DNA of 64,000 nucleotides from Splendidivirga corallicola (GTDB taxonomy: Bacteria > Bacteroidota > Bacteroidia > Cytophagales > Cyclobacteriaceae), in assembly GCA_030442035.1 (NCBI GenBank), contig JAUJEA010000015.1, forward strand, positions 117,764-181,763, in the 5' to 3' direction. Each line of letters begins with the position of its first letter. Position 1 is the stretch's first letter. Positions 9,139 to 17,150 of the stretch are shown here, piece after piece. The translations under genes were made by a program, and so were the position numbers. The notes under the pieces were generated by a model. The model saw nothing but the letters and a program-made list of their open reading frames with translations, was not told where the DNA came from and ran no database searches.

Positions 9139-9190
9139 GAGAGGAGTTGTATTCTGAAAATCATACGATATAATGAATATAACTCCTCTC
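9139..9190 (-). terminator. Probable terminator of the second susCD operon
   Basis: A 16-bp stem with one wobble pair (GAGAGGAGTT at 9139-9148 with AACTCCTCTC at 9181-9190, extended inward) has a 20-base loop. It lies 38 bases past the lipoprotein stop at 9229. The following tract is only moderately T-rich, so its strength is uncertain. Confidence 0.6.
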
Positions 9191-9228
9191 AATTTTAATT
9201 TCTGATTATAATATTAATCTCGGCTCAT

Positions 9229-9849
9229 TTATTCTACACCGGCATCAGTTAAGAAATAACTGAATTGAACCTGTGCTAAACGTACCTGTGAACCATCATC
9301 AAAATGTACAGTGAGTCTCATTGTATTATCTTCACGTGTAATCCCAAATACTCCTTGCGCTATCCATAAAACACCACAACCAGGAGATCCGGAAATAAAT
9401 GTCTGACAAACATATGAATCACTCCATTCATCCAGATTCATGGCATAGTCCAAGGAGTACGAGCTACTTCTTTCTGCATCAGGCACTTTTATACCTTCAT
9501 AAAATAACCATCCCTGAGCCGCATTTGAAGGTAATGAAGGTATCCATTGAAGTTCAACGCTAATACTATCAATCTGTCTCGAATCATTGGAATTGATCGT
9601 TGCCTGAAATCTAATATCCCTCCATGGGCGGGTTTCATCTAGTGGATTTGGTAATCGGAAAACCCTGCCTCCCTCAGCAAATCCAGTATTCACTATAACA
9701 CCTGATCCGTCCATCACCTCGGCAGACCAATTGGCGTCCGTAACTTGCGGTGCGGGTACCTCAATAGTGTCGAATAAAATATCATCTTCGCAGCTGGCAA
9801 AGCCTATTGAAATGATTATGCATAAATATATATATAATAACTTTTTCAT
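9229..9849 (-). CDS. Lipoprotein of unknown function in second SusCD operon
   Basis: This 206-residue protein starts 23 bases after the SusD-like gene and is almost certainly the third gene of that operon. The N-terminus MKKLLYIYLCIIISIGFASC is a lipoprotein signal with lipobox FASC, and the acidic EDD after the Cys suggests surface export as in other Bacteroidetes lipoproteins. The mature part is strand-rich (RFQATINSNDSRQIDSISVELQW, NTMRLTVHFDDGSQVRLAQVQF), compatible with an immunoglobulin-like or carbohydrate-binding sandwich. I recognise no family. By position it may help bind the operon's ligand. Confidence 0.8.
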   Translation of the reverse strand: MKKLLYIYLCIIISIGFASCEDDILFDTIEVPAPQVTDANWSAEVMDGSGVIVNTGFAEGGRVFRLPNPLDETRPWRDIRFQATINSNDSRQIDSISVELQWIPSLPSNAAQGWLFYEGIKVPDAERSSSYSLDYAMNLDEWSDSYVCQTFISGSPGCGVLWIAQGVFGITREDNTMRLTVHFDDGSQVRLAQVQFSYFLTDAGVE

Positions 9850-9872
9850 CGCTTTATCTTTTTAACTTCCAT

Positions 9873-11375
9873 TTAATTTATATCCCAGAATACACGACTT
9901 GTAAGATCAGTCAGCGGATCGATGTTGGGATTTGCAGTGACCTCAACCGGAGGAATAGGGAATCTACGTGGGAATGGACCTCTTTGAACGATAGGTGTAT
10001 TAAGATTTGTCGGAAAGCCTGTTCGTCTTAGGTCATTATACGATTCAATACCGTTACCAAATTGCGAAACATATTTTTCCATCATTATAACACCCAACCT
10101 ACCATTGTCGTCTACTGCTGCATCATAAGCTGCCATTCTTGCTGCCACGTAATTCGTTTTATCATCGGCATCCATAGCAATACCACTCATGGATTCCACA
10201 TCGCTCAGGGCAGAATTGATTGCATCTTCCAATAATTGTCTTGGGTCACCGGTTGTTCCCAATGTGAGTGCCGCTTCCGACTGAATAAACAACCTCATAG
10301 TATACGTGATCATAGGGAAAATACCAGCTCCTTGTAGTCCAAGCGTTTCGTTGTGCACCAAACAACTATTATCATCAAACTTTCCACCTACCGGATAAAT
10401 CCCATGAATAGCTCGCACATTGTCATCTCCAGGATTTCCAGATTCTCCTCCATTTCTACCGGCCAAATTGCAGCCTGTTTGTTTGTAGAAATAATAAGGG
10501 ACACGTGGATCATTATTACCATTCATAAGATTGATCATAAAACTGGCAAGATTATTTTCTAATCCCCCCGCTGCCCAATCAGCCTGAAAGTTTGGATGGC
10601 GGCCATCAGGAGAATTTGAACTTGTAAACTGGAAGGTAAAATCTTCTTTGGAAGCTGAAATCAAATTTCCACTACCTATTAATGTATTGATATTGGTAGT
10701 CGCACCACCAGCATCAACCAATCTGATTTGGTTATACATTTTCAACTTTAAGGTATTGGCCATTTTTTTCCAGTTATCAAGGTTTCCACCGTAGATCAGG
10801 TCATCCTGACCAAGCGTTCTTGTGGACTCCTTATCCAGATCAGCAATTCCCTCATCAATGAGGCGAAATAAGTCTGTATAGATAGTCTGTCCATCGTCAG
10901 CTTTAGGATTAAAATTAGCATCTGCTTGAAGCGCTTCTGAGTAGGGTATATCTCCAAATAGATCCACTAACAGGCTGAATGTATAAGCAGTGTAAATTTT
11001 AGCTACCCCGACATGTTGCCATTCATCCAGAGCTGTGCCCTGGTCAATGATCACCTTGAAGTCAAACAAAGAGCCATTATAAAGATCGAACGACCATGCA
11101 TTGTTATAAGTACTACCGTCGAAACCGTAGTTATCGAACCTACCATTGATATAATGTTGTACCATTGTTCCAGCACCTCTTTCAAGCATAGCTGAAAAGC
11201 CAAATACAGTTCCAGCCTGTGCGGCAGGCATCAATAAATTGTTGGTAGCATCTGCGGGAAAAGATGGATCTGTATTAATGTCCAGAAAATCACTGTCATC
11301 GCAGGAAGTCACCAGAAAAGCGGAAGCAAAAATTCCTATAATTATTGCTTTTATATATAAATATCTCTTTTTCAT
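9873..11375 (-). CDS. SusD-like outer membrane lipoprotein (SusD-like_2 type)
   Basis: This 500-residue surface lipoprotein pairs with the SusC encoded 25 bases upstream. The signal AIIIGIFASAFLVTSC ends in a lipobox, and DDSDFLDINTDPSFP follows, the opening typical of the SusD_like_2 subgroup rather than classical SusD. AKIYTAYTFSLLVDLFGDIPYSEALQ and MEKYVSQFGNGIESYNDLRRTG are further family landmarks. The ending FPIPPVEVTANPN matches the subgroup's C-terminus. It belongs to a different SusD subfamily from the protein at 4024-5478, another sign that the two neighbouring systems handle different ligands. Confidence 0.92.
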   Translation of the reverse strand: MKKRYLYIKAIIIGIFASAFLVTSCDDSDFLDINTDPSFPADATNNLLMPAAQAGTVFGFSAMLERGAGTMVQHYINGRFDNYGFDGSTYNNAWSFDLYNGSLFDFKVIIDQGTALDEWQHVGVAKIYTAYTFSLLVDLFGDIPYSEALQADANFNPKADDGQTIYTDLFRLIDEGIADLDKESTRTLGQDDLIYGGNLDNWKKMANTLKLKMYNQIRLVDAGGATTNINTLIGSGNLISASKEDFTFQFTSSNSPDGRHPNFQADWAAGGLENNLASFMINLMNGNNDPRVPYYFYKQTGCNLAGRNGGESGNPGDDNVRAIHGIYPVGGKFDDNSCLVHNETLGLQGAGIFPMITYTMRLFIQSEAALTLGTTGDPRQLLEDAINSALSDVESMSGIAMDADDKTNYVAARMAAYDAAVDDNGRLGVIMMEKYVSQFGNGIESYNDLRRTGFPTNLNTPIVQRGPFPRRFPIPPVEVTANPNIDPLTDLTSRVFWDIN

Positions 11376-11400
11376 CTTTTTGAAATTTTAACATGTAGCA

Positions 11401-14400
11401 TTAGAAAGTCACCTTAACACTAATTCCATATCGCTTAGCGTTAGGTACGTAAGCGAATTCCATCCCCTGACCATTTCCTGATCCTCTGCCATTGGTTTCA
11501 GGATCATATCCATCAGGCATGTTGGGCGCATTGAACCAAAGGTTTCTACCCACCAATTGAATATGAGCCTGGGAGATGAATATGTTTTCCAATAAAGATT
11601 CAGGCAGACTATATCCCAGCGATACTTCCCTTAACCTGATAACCGTAGCGTCATAAACACTAAATTCAGCTGCAGCGTTATCCGCAGTCCTCCAGAAATA
11701 ATCATTGGCATCAATGTGTATATTATTCGGGATTACACTCCCGGCATCATCGGTTAATGCTGTCCCCGGATTATTTGGATCACCCAATACACCCGGGAGC
11801 AAAAATGATTGTTGTCTGACATTACCAACGGCTGTTTGTTCAAGTGTTCCTCTTCCCCTCAATGCAGCCAAGGTACTGGAAAATAAATCACCTCCTTCTT
11901 TCCAGTCTATTAATGCCGATAATGTGATTCCTTTATAGCTAACCGTATTAATCACTCCTAATAGGAAATCAGGGTTTGGATCCCCGATGATTCTTGTATT
12001 ATCTGGATCTGTGATATAATAACCAGTGGTCGGATCGACTAATCTGTTACCCTGGGCATCTCTGGCCACAGCCGAACCCTGTATAACACCATAGGGTTGA
12101 CCTGGTACGGCAAAAGTGCCTAGTGTTGTGAAGTTTGACCCACTACCAGGAACTGCAATTCTTTCAACGCCCTCGATAAGTTTCACAACTTCATTGTCAA
12201 TTTTACTAAAGCTGGCATTGACATTCCAGGTTAAACCATTATTCAATTGTACCGGGGTGACATTAAGACCAACTTCCCAACCTTCATTTTTAACTTCACC
12301 CGCATTCACAATTTGTGAGAAGAAGCCTGAAGATGGAGATCGATTGACTGAGAATATTTGATCAGTAGTTTTCCTATTGAAATAACTTAAATCCAGATTA
12401 AGTCTTCCATTCAGAAAATTCAACTCTGTTCCAACCTCCAGCTCAGTTGTGAACTCGGGGGTAAGGTTACTGTTTCCAATAGCATCTTGAACCGTAAGAC
12501 CTGGCTGGTTATTAAACGGAAATACCAGGTTATCCAGGGATTGTGTACCATTGCTATTGCTCTGGAATAATATTCTTTGGGTAGAATATACCGGAGCATC
12601 ATTTCCTCCCCTACCATACCCAATTCTTATCTTCCCAAAACTTAAGATACCAGGTTTGATATCAAAAACTTCAGTAAATATAAAGCTAGCGGAAGCAGCG
12701 GGATAAAAGAAACCGTTATCTCCTATTGGTAGTGTGGAGGACCAATCCTGTCGCGCTGACACATTAAGAAATACATAATCCCTGAATCCTACATTAACAT
12801 CGCCAAATATACCTGCTAACCTTCTCTTGAATGCCGGTACAGCTGGTTGGATGGTAACAATATTTTGTGCATTGATAATATCGTCGATGCCAAAAACCGT
12901 AATACCGGTTCCGCTAATGATTTGCCTGTTGCCTGCACGCTGGCTTATGTTATGACCTCCTGTCACCTTGATATTGAAATCTTCATTAATATCTTTTTGG
13001 TAGGTAAGGATAAGGTTCGATTCAACCGATCTGAAACGATAGTCATCTGTTGTAATATTTCCGGTAGAGGCAAACTGAGAAGAGGGGGCAAATACCTGTT
13101 TGTTATTTTGGGTATAAGTATCAAACCCAATCTTATAGTTTATCGAAAGCGCCTCTGAAATATCATATCCCAGGCTGACATTGGCAAAAGTCCTGGTAAG
13201 GTTAGATGTATAAGGATTTTCAAATGCTGAAAATAGTGGATGATCTTCACCTGTTCTGTAATGGTTATCTTGATTGTCTTCCGTAAGATATGGATATTGA
13301 TATGGATCGTAGGATCTTGGCAAATACCAAAGTTGTGTTGAAAAACCTGACCTAACAACACCTCCGCCACCGGTTGGAGCACCCTGCTGATCGGAATCGA
13401 TCCAGGACAAGGAACCTCCAACATAGAGTCCGTTAGACAATCTGGTATTGGCTCCTACTTTGATATTGGTTTTTTCATACTCGGAGTTGGGAATAAACCC
13501 ATCAGTTTTAGTATGTGTGGCGGTTACATTGATGTTTACACTTTCGGAACCACTAACAACACTTATAGAATTTTCAATGGCATTCCCTGTTTCAAAGAAA
13601 TCCTCTACATTTCCCGGTACTGTTGTAAAAGGCACTCTGTTTCCCTGCCAATCAGTCACTTCGTCTATATCATTCAAACCGGGTCCCCAGCTACCAAAAA
13701 AAGCATTACTGAAGATTCCAGATCCTCCACCGGTAGTTCCACCTTGTCCAAAACGATTTTGATATTCAGGAATACCAGCTACTTCTTCTATGGTATAGGA
13801 AGTTTTGTAGCTTATTTCCAATCCTTTTGGGGTAGCACCACTACCAGATTTTGTTGTAATCAGCACAACGCCGTTCGCAGCCCTGGAACCATACAAATTT
13901 GAAGCGGCAATTCCTTTTAGTACCGAAATCGATTCTATATCATTCGGATCAATATCCAATGCCCTATTAGAATATGGGGCTCCGGACACCAGGGTATTTT
14001 GTGTCCTGATACTTGTGTTATCAAAAGGAATCCCATCTACTACAAATAAGGGTTGGTTAGTACCCAGAATGGAGGAGTTGCCTCTAATGTTAATGTTGGT
14101 GGAAGAGCCTGGTGCTCCATTTGAGCCGGTGATATTCACACCTGGAATTTTTCCGGATAAGGTTCTGATTACATCAGATTCTGCTTTCTGCTGTACATTG
14201 TCTCCACTGAGATTGGTAACAGCGAAACCCAAAGCCTTTCTTTCACGCTCTATCCCAATGGCTGTAATAACGACTTCCTGGAGCCGTTGTACATCCAATT
14301 GCATTTCCACATTAATAATACTCTGAGTACCTACTTCAATCTCCTGTGTGAGGAATCCTATTGAAGTAAATACGAGAACACCACCACTTGAAGGAATATT

Positions 14401-14598
14401 AATTGAATAATTACCATCAATATCTGTAATTGATCCAATTGTTGTTCCCTTGATTACAACATTTACACCAGGTAAACTGGATTGATCGGATGCATCAGTG
14501 ACTCTACCACTGACAGTCCTGTCTTGTGCGAATGCCCATGTTGTGCTATAGTATAGTGCCAACAAAAGCAAACAACTCGTTCGTAGCTTTTTTTTCAT
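11401..14598 (-). CDS. SusC/RagA-family TonB-linked outer membrane transporter
   Basis: This 1065-residue TonB-dependent transporter is the first gene of a three-gene operon (SusC, SusD-like, lipoprotein). Residues 1-110 (signal peptide ending FAQ, then the regulatory-like domain with GRVTDASDQSSLPGVNVVIKG and NYSINIPSSGGVLVF) are very close to the SusC at 5498-8545. From EVVITAIGIERERKALGF onward the two diverge. The plug has INIRGNSSILGTNQPLFVVD and SVLKGIAASNLYGSRAANGV. The barrel ends YGISVKVTF with a terminal Phe. The split between a conserved N-terminus and a diverged body fits exchange or constraint on the leader and signalling domain. Confidence 0.95.
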   Translation of the reverse strand: MKKKLRTSCLLLLALYYSTTWAFAQDRTVSGRVTDASDQSSLPGVNVVIKGTTIGSITDIDGNYSINIPSSGGVLVFTSIGFLTQEIEVGTQSIINVEMQLDVQRLQEVVITAIGIERERKALGFAVTNLSGDNVQQKAESDVIRTLSGKIPGVNITGSNGAPGSSTNINIRGNSSILGTNQPLFVVDGIPFDNTSIRTQNTLVSGAPYSNRALDIDPNDIESISVLKGIAASNLYGSRAANGVVLITTKSGSGATPKGLEISYKTSYTIEEVAGIPEYQNRFGQGGTTGGGSGIFSNAFFGSWGPGLNDIDEVTDWQGNRVPFTTVPGNVEDFFETGNAIENSISVVSGSESVNINVTATHTKTDGFIPNSEYEKTNIKVGANTRLSNGLYVGGSLSWIDSDQQGAPTGGGGVVRSGFSTQLWYLPRSYDPYQYPYLTEDNQDNHYRTGEDHPLFSAFENPYTSNLTRTFANVSLGYDISEALSINYKIGFDTYTQNNKQVFAPSSQFASTGNITTDDYRFRSVESNLILTYQKDINEDFNIKVTGGHNISQRAGNRQIISGTGITVFGIDDIINAQNIVTIQPAVPAFKRRLAGIFGDVNVGFRDYVFLNVSARQDWSSTLPIGDNGFFYPAASASFIFTEVFDIKPGILSFGKIRIGYGRGGNDAPVYSTQRILFQSNSNGTQSLDNLVFPFNNQPGLTVQDAIGNSNLTPEFTTELEVGTELNFLNGRLNLDLSYFNRKTTDQIFSVNRSPSSGFFSQIVNAGEVKNEGWEVGLNVTPVQLNNGLTWNVNASFSKIDNEVVKLIEGVERIAVPGSGSNFTTLGTFAVPGQPYGVIQGSAVARDAQGNRLVDPTTGYYITDPDNTRIIGDPNPDFLLGVINTVSYKGITLSALIDWKEGGDLFSSTLAALRGRGTLEQTAVGNVRQQSFLLPGVLGDPNNPGTALTDDAGSVIPNNIHIDANDYFWRTADNAAAEFSVYDATVIRLREVSLGYSLPESLLENIFISQAHIQLVGRNLWFNAPNMPDGYDPETNGRGSGNGQGMEFAYVPNAKRYGISVKVTF

Positions 14599-14743
14599 TT
14601 GACTTTTATTTAGTAGTTAGAAATAGTTTGAAGAATAGCCGGCATCGCGATTCCGGGAAATCAAATCGCATAATCAGTCTATTCCTATTATAAATTTCTA
14701 GAGAAAAGGGGTGAAAATATATCGTGTGTTTTGGGGGATTTTT
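14599..14743 (-). promoter_or_regulatory. Conserved, possibly structured leader of the second susC operon
   Basis: This leader has exactly the same length (145 bases) as that at 8546-8690, with the same ordered blocks (plus strand): GGGGGATTTTT at 14733-14743, TATATCGT at 14718-14725, CTATTC at 14679-14684 and GAATAG at 14633-14638 as outer stem, and the block next to the ATG. The inner hairpin here is GCGATT (14647-14652) / AATCGC (14664-14669). Compared with the first leader, the GATT/AATC core is kept while the helix extends outward instead of inward, with one A-T to G-C pair change. Confidence 0.6.
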
Positions 14744-15234
14744 CAACTCACAAATAATATAAGTCTCTAATTATCACACTTTTTTGCACTCAAAGTAGTG
14801 ATAGATTTACACCAATAGAGGACCAAACAAGAATAAATTTGAAGCAAAACCCAATTAATAGCAAATTAAAGGTGACAAAAAGGGGTAACACAAATTTGAG
14901 GATGGCTAGCTAAATATGAGCTACCGAAAAAATAGACAGTCTTGCACAATGGGATTAATAATTTAAATAAATCAATATTTTATTGTAAAATAAATACATC
15001 CTGGGCCTATCTATAAAAAGCTATGCATACGATATGTTCGTTTCGAATCAAAAATAAGGAATTAATCCTTAACGTTTTGGCTATAGTGTCACTTCTCACC
15101 TGTTCATGAATTGGTGACGCTCGGAACATCGTTTTTATCACATGCAAGGAAATCCAATTGATCTCGTGACTATATAAAATGGTTTGAATAAAAAGATTAA
15201 GAAATACTTCTTCTCCAAAAAAAAGAATACAAAA
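14744..15234. other. Gene-free spacer upstream of second susC
   Basis: No convincing coding region. A 79-codon frame on the minus strand at 15007-15246 has no family resemblance and reaches into the terminator hairpin. The block at about 14885-14915 echoes sequence upstream of the first susC. Confidence 0.6.
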
Positions 15235-15254
15235 AAAGGAGCTCACGCTCCTTT
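15235..15254 (-). terminator. Terminator of the response regulator gene
   Basis: A perfect stem AAAGGAGC / GCTCCTTT with a 4-base loop runs on the minus strand into a T7 tract, 24 bases past the stop at 15278. Confidence 0.9.
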
Positions 15255-15277
15255 ATCAAATTCTTTTGTATCTACTA

Positions 15278-15913
15278 TTAAATCAATTTATCCTTAAGGG
15301 CCTTTTCAATGGCCTCAGCTTTACTATGTACCTGTAGCTTGAAGTAAATATTTTTAATATGAGATTTTACTGTTTCTTTATGAATAAACAATTCTTCTGA
15401 TATGATCGAATAGCTCTTTCCTTTAGATAGAAGTTCCAGCACCTCCGTTTCTCTTTTAGTTAATGGAGAATCTTGATTCTTCTGGAACGACTCAACCACC
15501 ATGCGTGCAATATTTTTACTCATGGGGGCTCCACCAGCATTCACCTCATCGATGGCTTCCAATAGGCTGGAGTAATTTGCCGTTTTGGTAATGTAGCCGG
15601 AAGCACCCGCGCAAAGTGCCTGAAAAACCAAATCACTGTCTTCATGTACAGTGATAACAATGATATTTACTTCAGGTAGTTCCTTTTTAATTCTTTGAAT
15701 ACCTTCTACTCCATGCATACCAGGTAATTCAAGGTCCATCAATATGATATCAGGACTATCTGATTTTAAATTCTTTAAAGCATCTTCACACTTTATATAG
15801 CTGTTAACCACTTCATATTTATCGATCCCATTTAATAAAAGTGCAAAACCATCTTTGACTACTTCGTTGTCCTCAACAATAACTATTCTACTTGTTGTAA
15901 CTGTGTCTTCCAT
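15278..15913 (-). CDS. NarL/FixJ-type (LuxR family) response regulator
   Basis: This is a 211-residue cytosolic transcription regulator. The receiver domain (residues 8-125) has the acidic pair Glu14-Asp15, phospho-acceptor Asp60 in ILMDLELPGMHG, the Thr of VITVHED and the Lys of GYITKT. The LuxR helix-turn-helix (about 145-208) reads LTKRETEVLELLSKGKSYSII and then VKSHIKNIYFKLQVHSK. No histidine kinase gene is adjacent, so it is an orphan here. It has its own terminator and lies upstream of, and in the same direction as, the second susCD operon. Control of those operons is possible but unproven. Confidence 0.93.
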   Translation of the reverse strand: MEDTVTTSRIVIVEDNEVVKDGFALLLNGIDKYEVVNSYIKCEDALKNLKSDSPDIILMDLELPGMHGVEGIQRIKKELPEVNIIVITVHEDSDLVFQALCAGASGYITKTANYSSLLEAIDEVNAGGAPMSKNIARMVVESFQKNQDSPLTKRETEVLELLSKGKSYSIISEELFIHKETVKSHIKNIYFKLQVHSKAEAIEKALKDKLI

Positions 15914-16378
15914 CTATCCTTTTTTTTATTTTCAAAAATATAATGCTACGTTAATATCACGATTAATCCAATACTACATATTGGGGTAAATTACCTGCTA
16001 TCAGCAGATTATACCGTAGAACGCTCATCAAAAAGTACTGTAAATTGTTTTTGTAACTTAGTCTATCAAGATGGGCACCTCTCTAAATAAAACACCGCGA
16101 ACGCAGTTTTATATTCTGAATGATAATTAGGAAGGTTATCCTATCTATTTCTAAGTATTTGACCCTTTAACCTCAATTATACGAAGATTTAACGAGCTAT
16201 GTTTAAAACATGCGGAATAAATCTTTAAAATAAAGGCTAAGAATAAATTAAAGGCGCCTCGCTTTGACTGAAAATTTTTTCAAAGCCAAAGAACATTCTT
16301 AATTAAATTAGGGTTTATTTCTTGAGAAGTACAGCTTTTATTGAAAAAAGATTAGAGCCCAAACTAAAATGTATAAAT
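15914..16378. other. Intergenic region, no gene seen
   Basis: This divergent spacer between the response regulator and msrB is AT-rich and should hold both promoters. I see no conserved structure or coding frame that I can support. Confidence 0.5.
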
Positions 16379-16774
16379 ATGGAAGACAAAATGCATAAAT
16401 CGGAAGAAGAATGGAAAAAATCACTTAGTCCTGAGGAATATTACATACTAAGGGAAAAAGGAACGGAAAGGGCTTTTACAGGAAAATATTATCAAACCAA
16501 AGATGATGGGATCTATCATTGCACCGCCTGCGATAATCCTTTGTTCAGTTCAGATACCAAGTATGAGTCGGGAAGTGGCTGGCCAAGTTTTTTTAAACCT
16601 ATAGAAAAAAACAGTGTGGAATTCCATTTAGACAAAAGTCATGGCATGCTGCGCACGGAAGTGACTTGTGGAAAATGCGGAAGTCATCTTGGGCATGTTT
16701 TCGAGGATGGCCCCCAACCAACTGGTCAACGCTATTGCATCAATTCGGTCGCATTGAATCTTAAAGAGGAATGA
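16379..16774 (+). CDS. msrB: Peptide-methionine (R)-S-oxide reductase MsrB
   Basis: This 131-residue cytosolic enzyme reduces the R-epimer of methionine sulfoxide in proteins. All family landmarks are present: [20 protein letters not shown], the structural zinc cysteines in HCTACDNPL and [21 protein letters not shown], and the catalytic Cys in [14 protein letters not shown] 16379 is chosen because [14 protein letters not shown] matches the usual N-terminus. The upstream in-frame TTG at 16322 would add 19 residues with no family counterpart. It is a stand-alone gene. Confidence 0.95.
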   Translation: MEDKMHKSEEEWKKSLSPEEYYILREKGTERAFTGKYYQTKDDGIYHCTACDNPLFSSDTKYESGSGWPSFFKPIEKNSVEFHLDKSHGMLRTEVTCGKCGSHLGHVFEDGPQPTGQRYCINSVALNLKEE

Positions 16775-17150
16775 ATGATGTATTTTGAGTTAAAGAATTT
16801 TATAGCGTTTCATTCTACCGGAGAATTTTAGGCCTTTGCCTTGTTTGGTAAAAGTTTACAATTCAGATTCAATTACTTTTTAAAGAAAAAAGTGCACTTC
16901 TAGTAATTTTCTTATCTAAATTCTAACATCTAAAACCTTGCCTATAAGTTAAAATGATCAATAGAATGCGGATATGGTTATATTTTTTTATCGATCAGGT
17001 AATATTTTCTCAATAAGGTACATCGCCGGATCAGTTGATTTTTATCAATATTCCGTGATTTCATTATTTTTGAAGCAGAGGATATTGTTGTCAAATGAAA
17101 ATTTCGGTGGATCGTTTAACAGAACCGAAAATTGATGGGATTTATCGTAA
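16775..17150. other. Intergenic region, no gene seen
   Basis: This 376-base AT-rich spacer lies between msrB and the WG-repeat gene. No terminator, repeat or coding frame stands out. Confidence 0.5.

Noticed and set aside
15007..15246. 79-codon minus-strand frame upstream of susC
   Set aside because: Composition is unlike neighbouring genes, it overlaps the response-regulator terminator, and no family is recognised.
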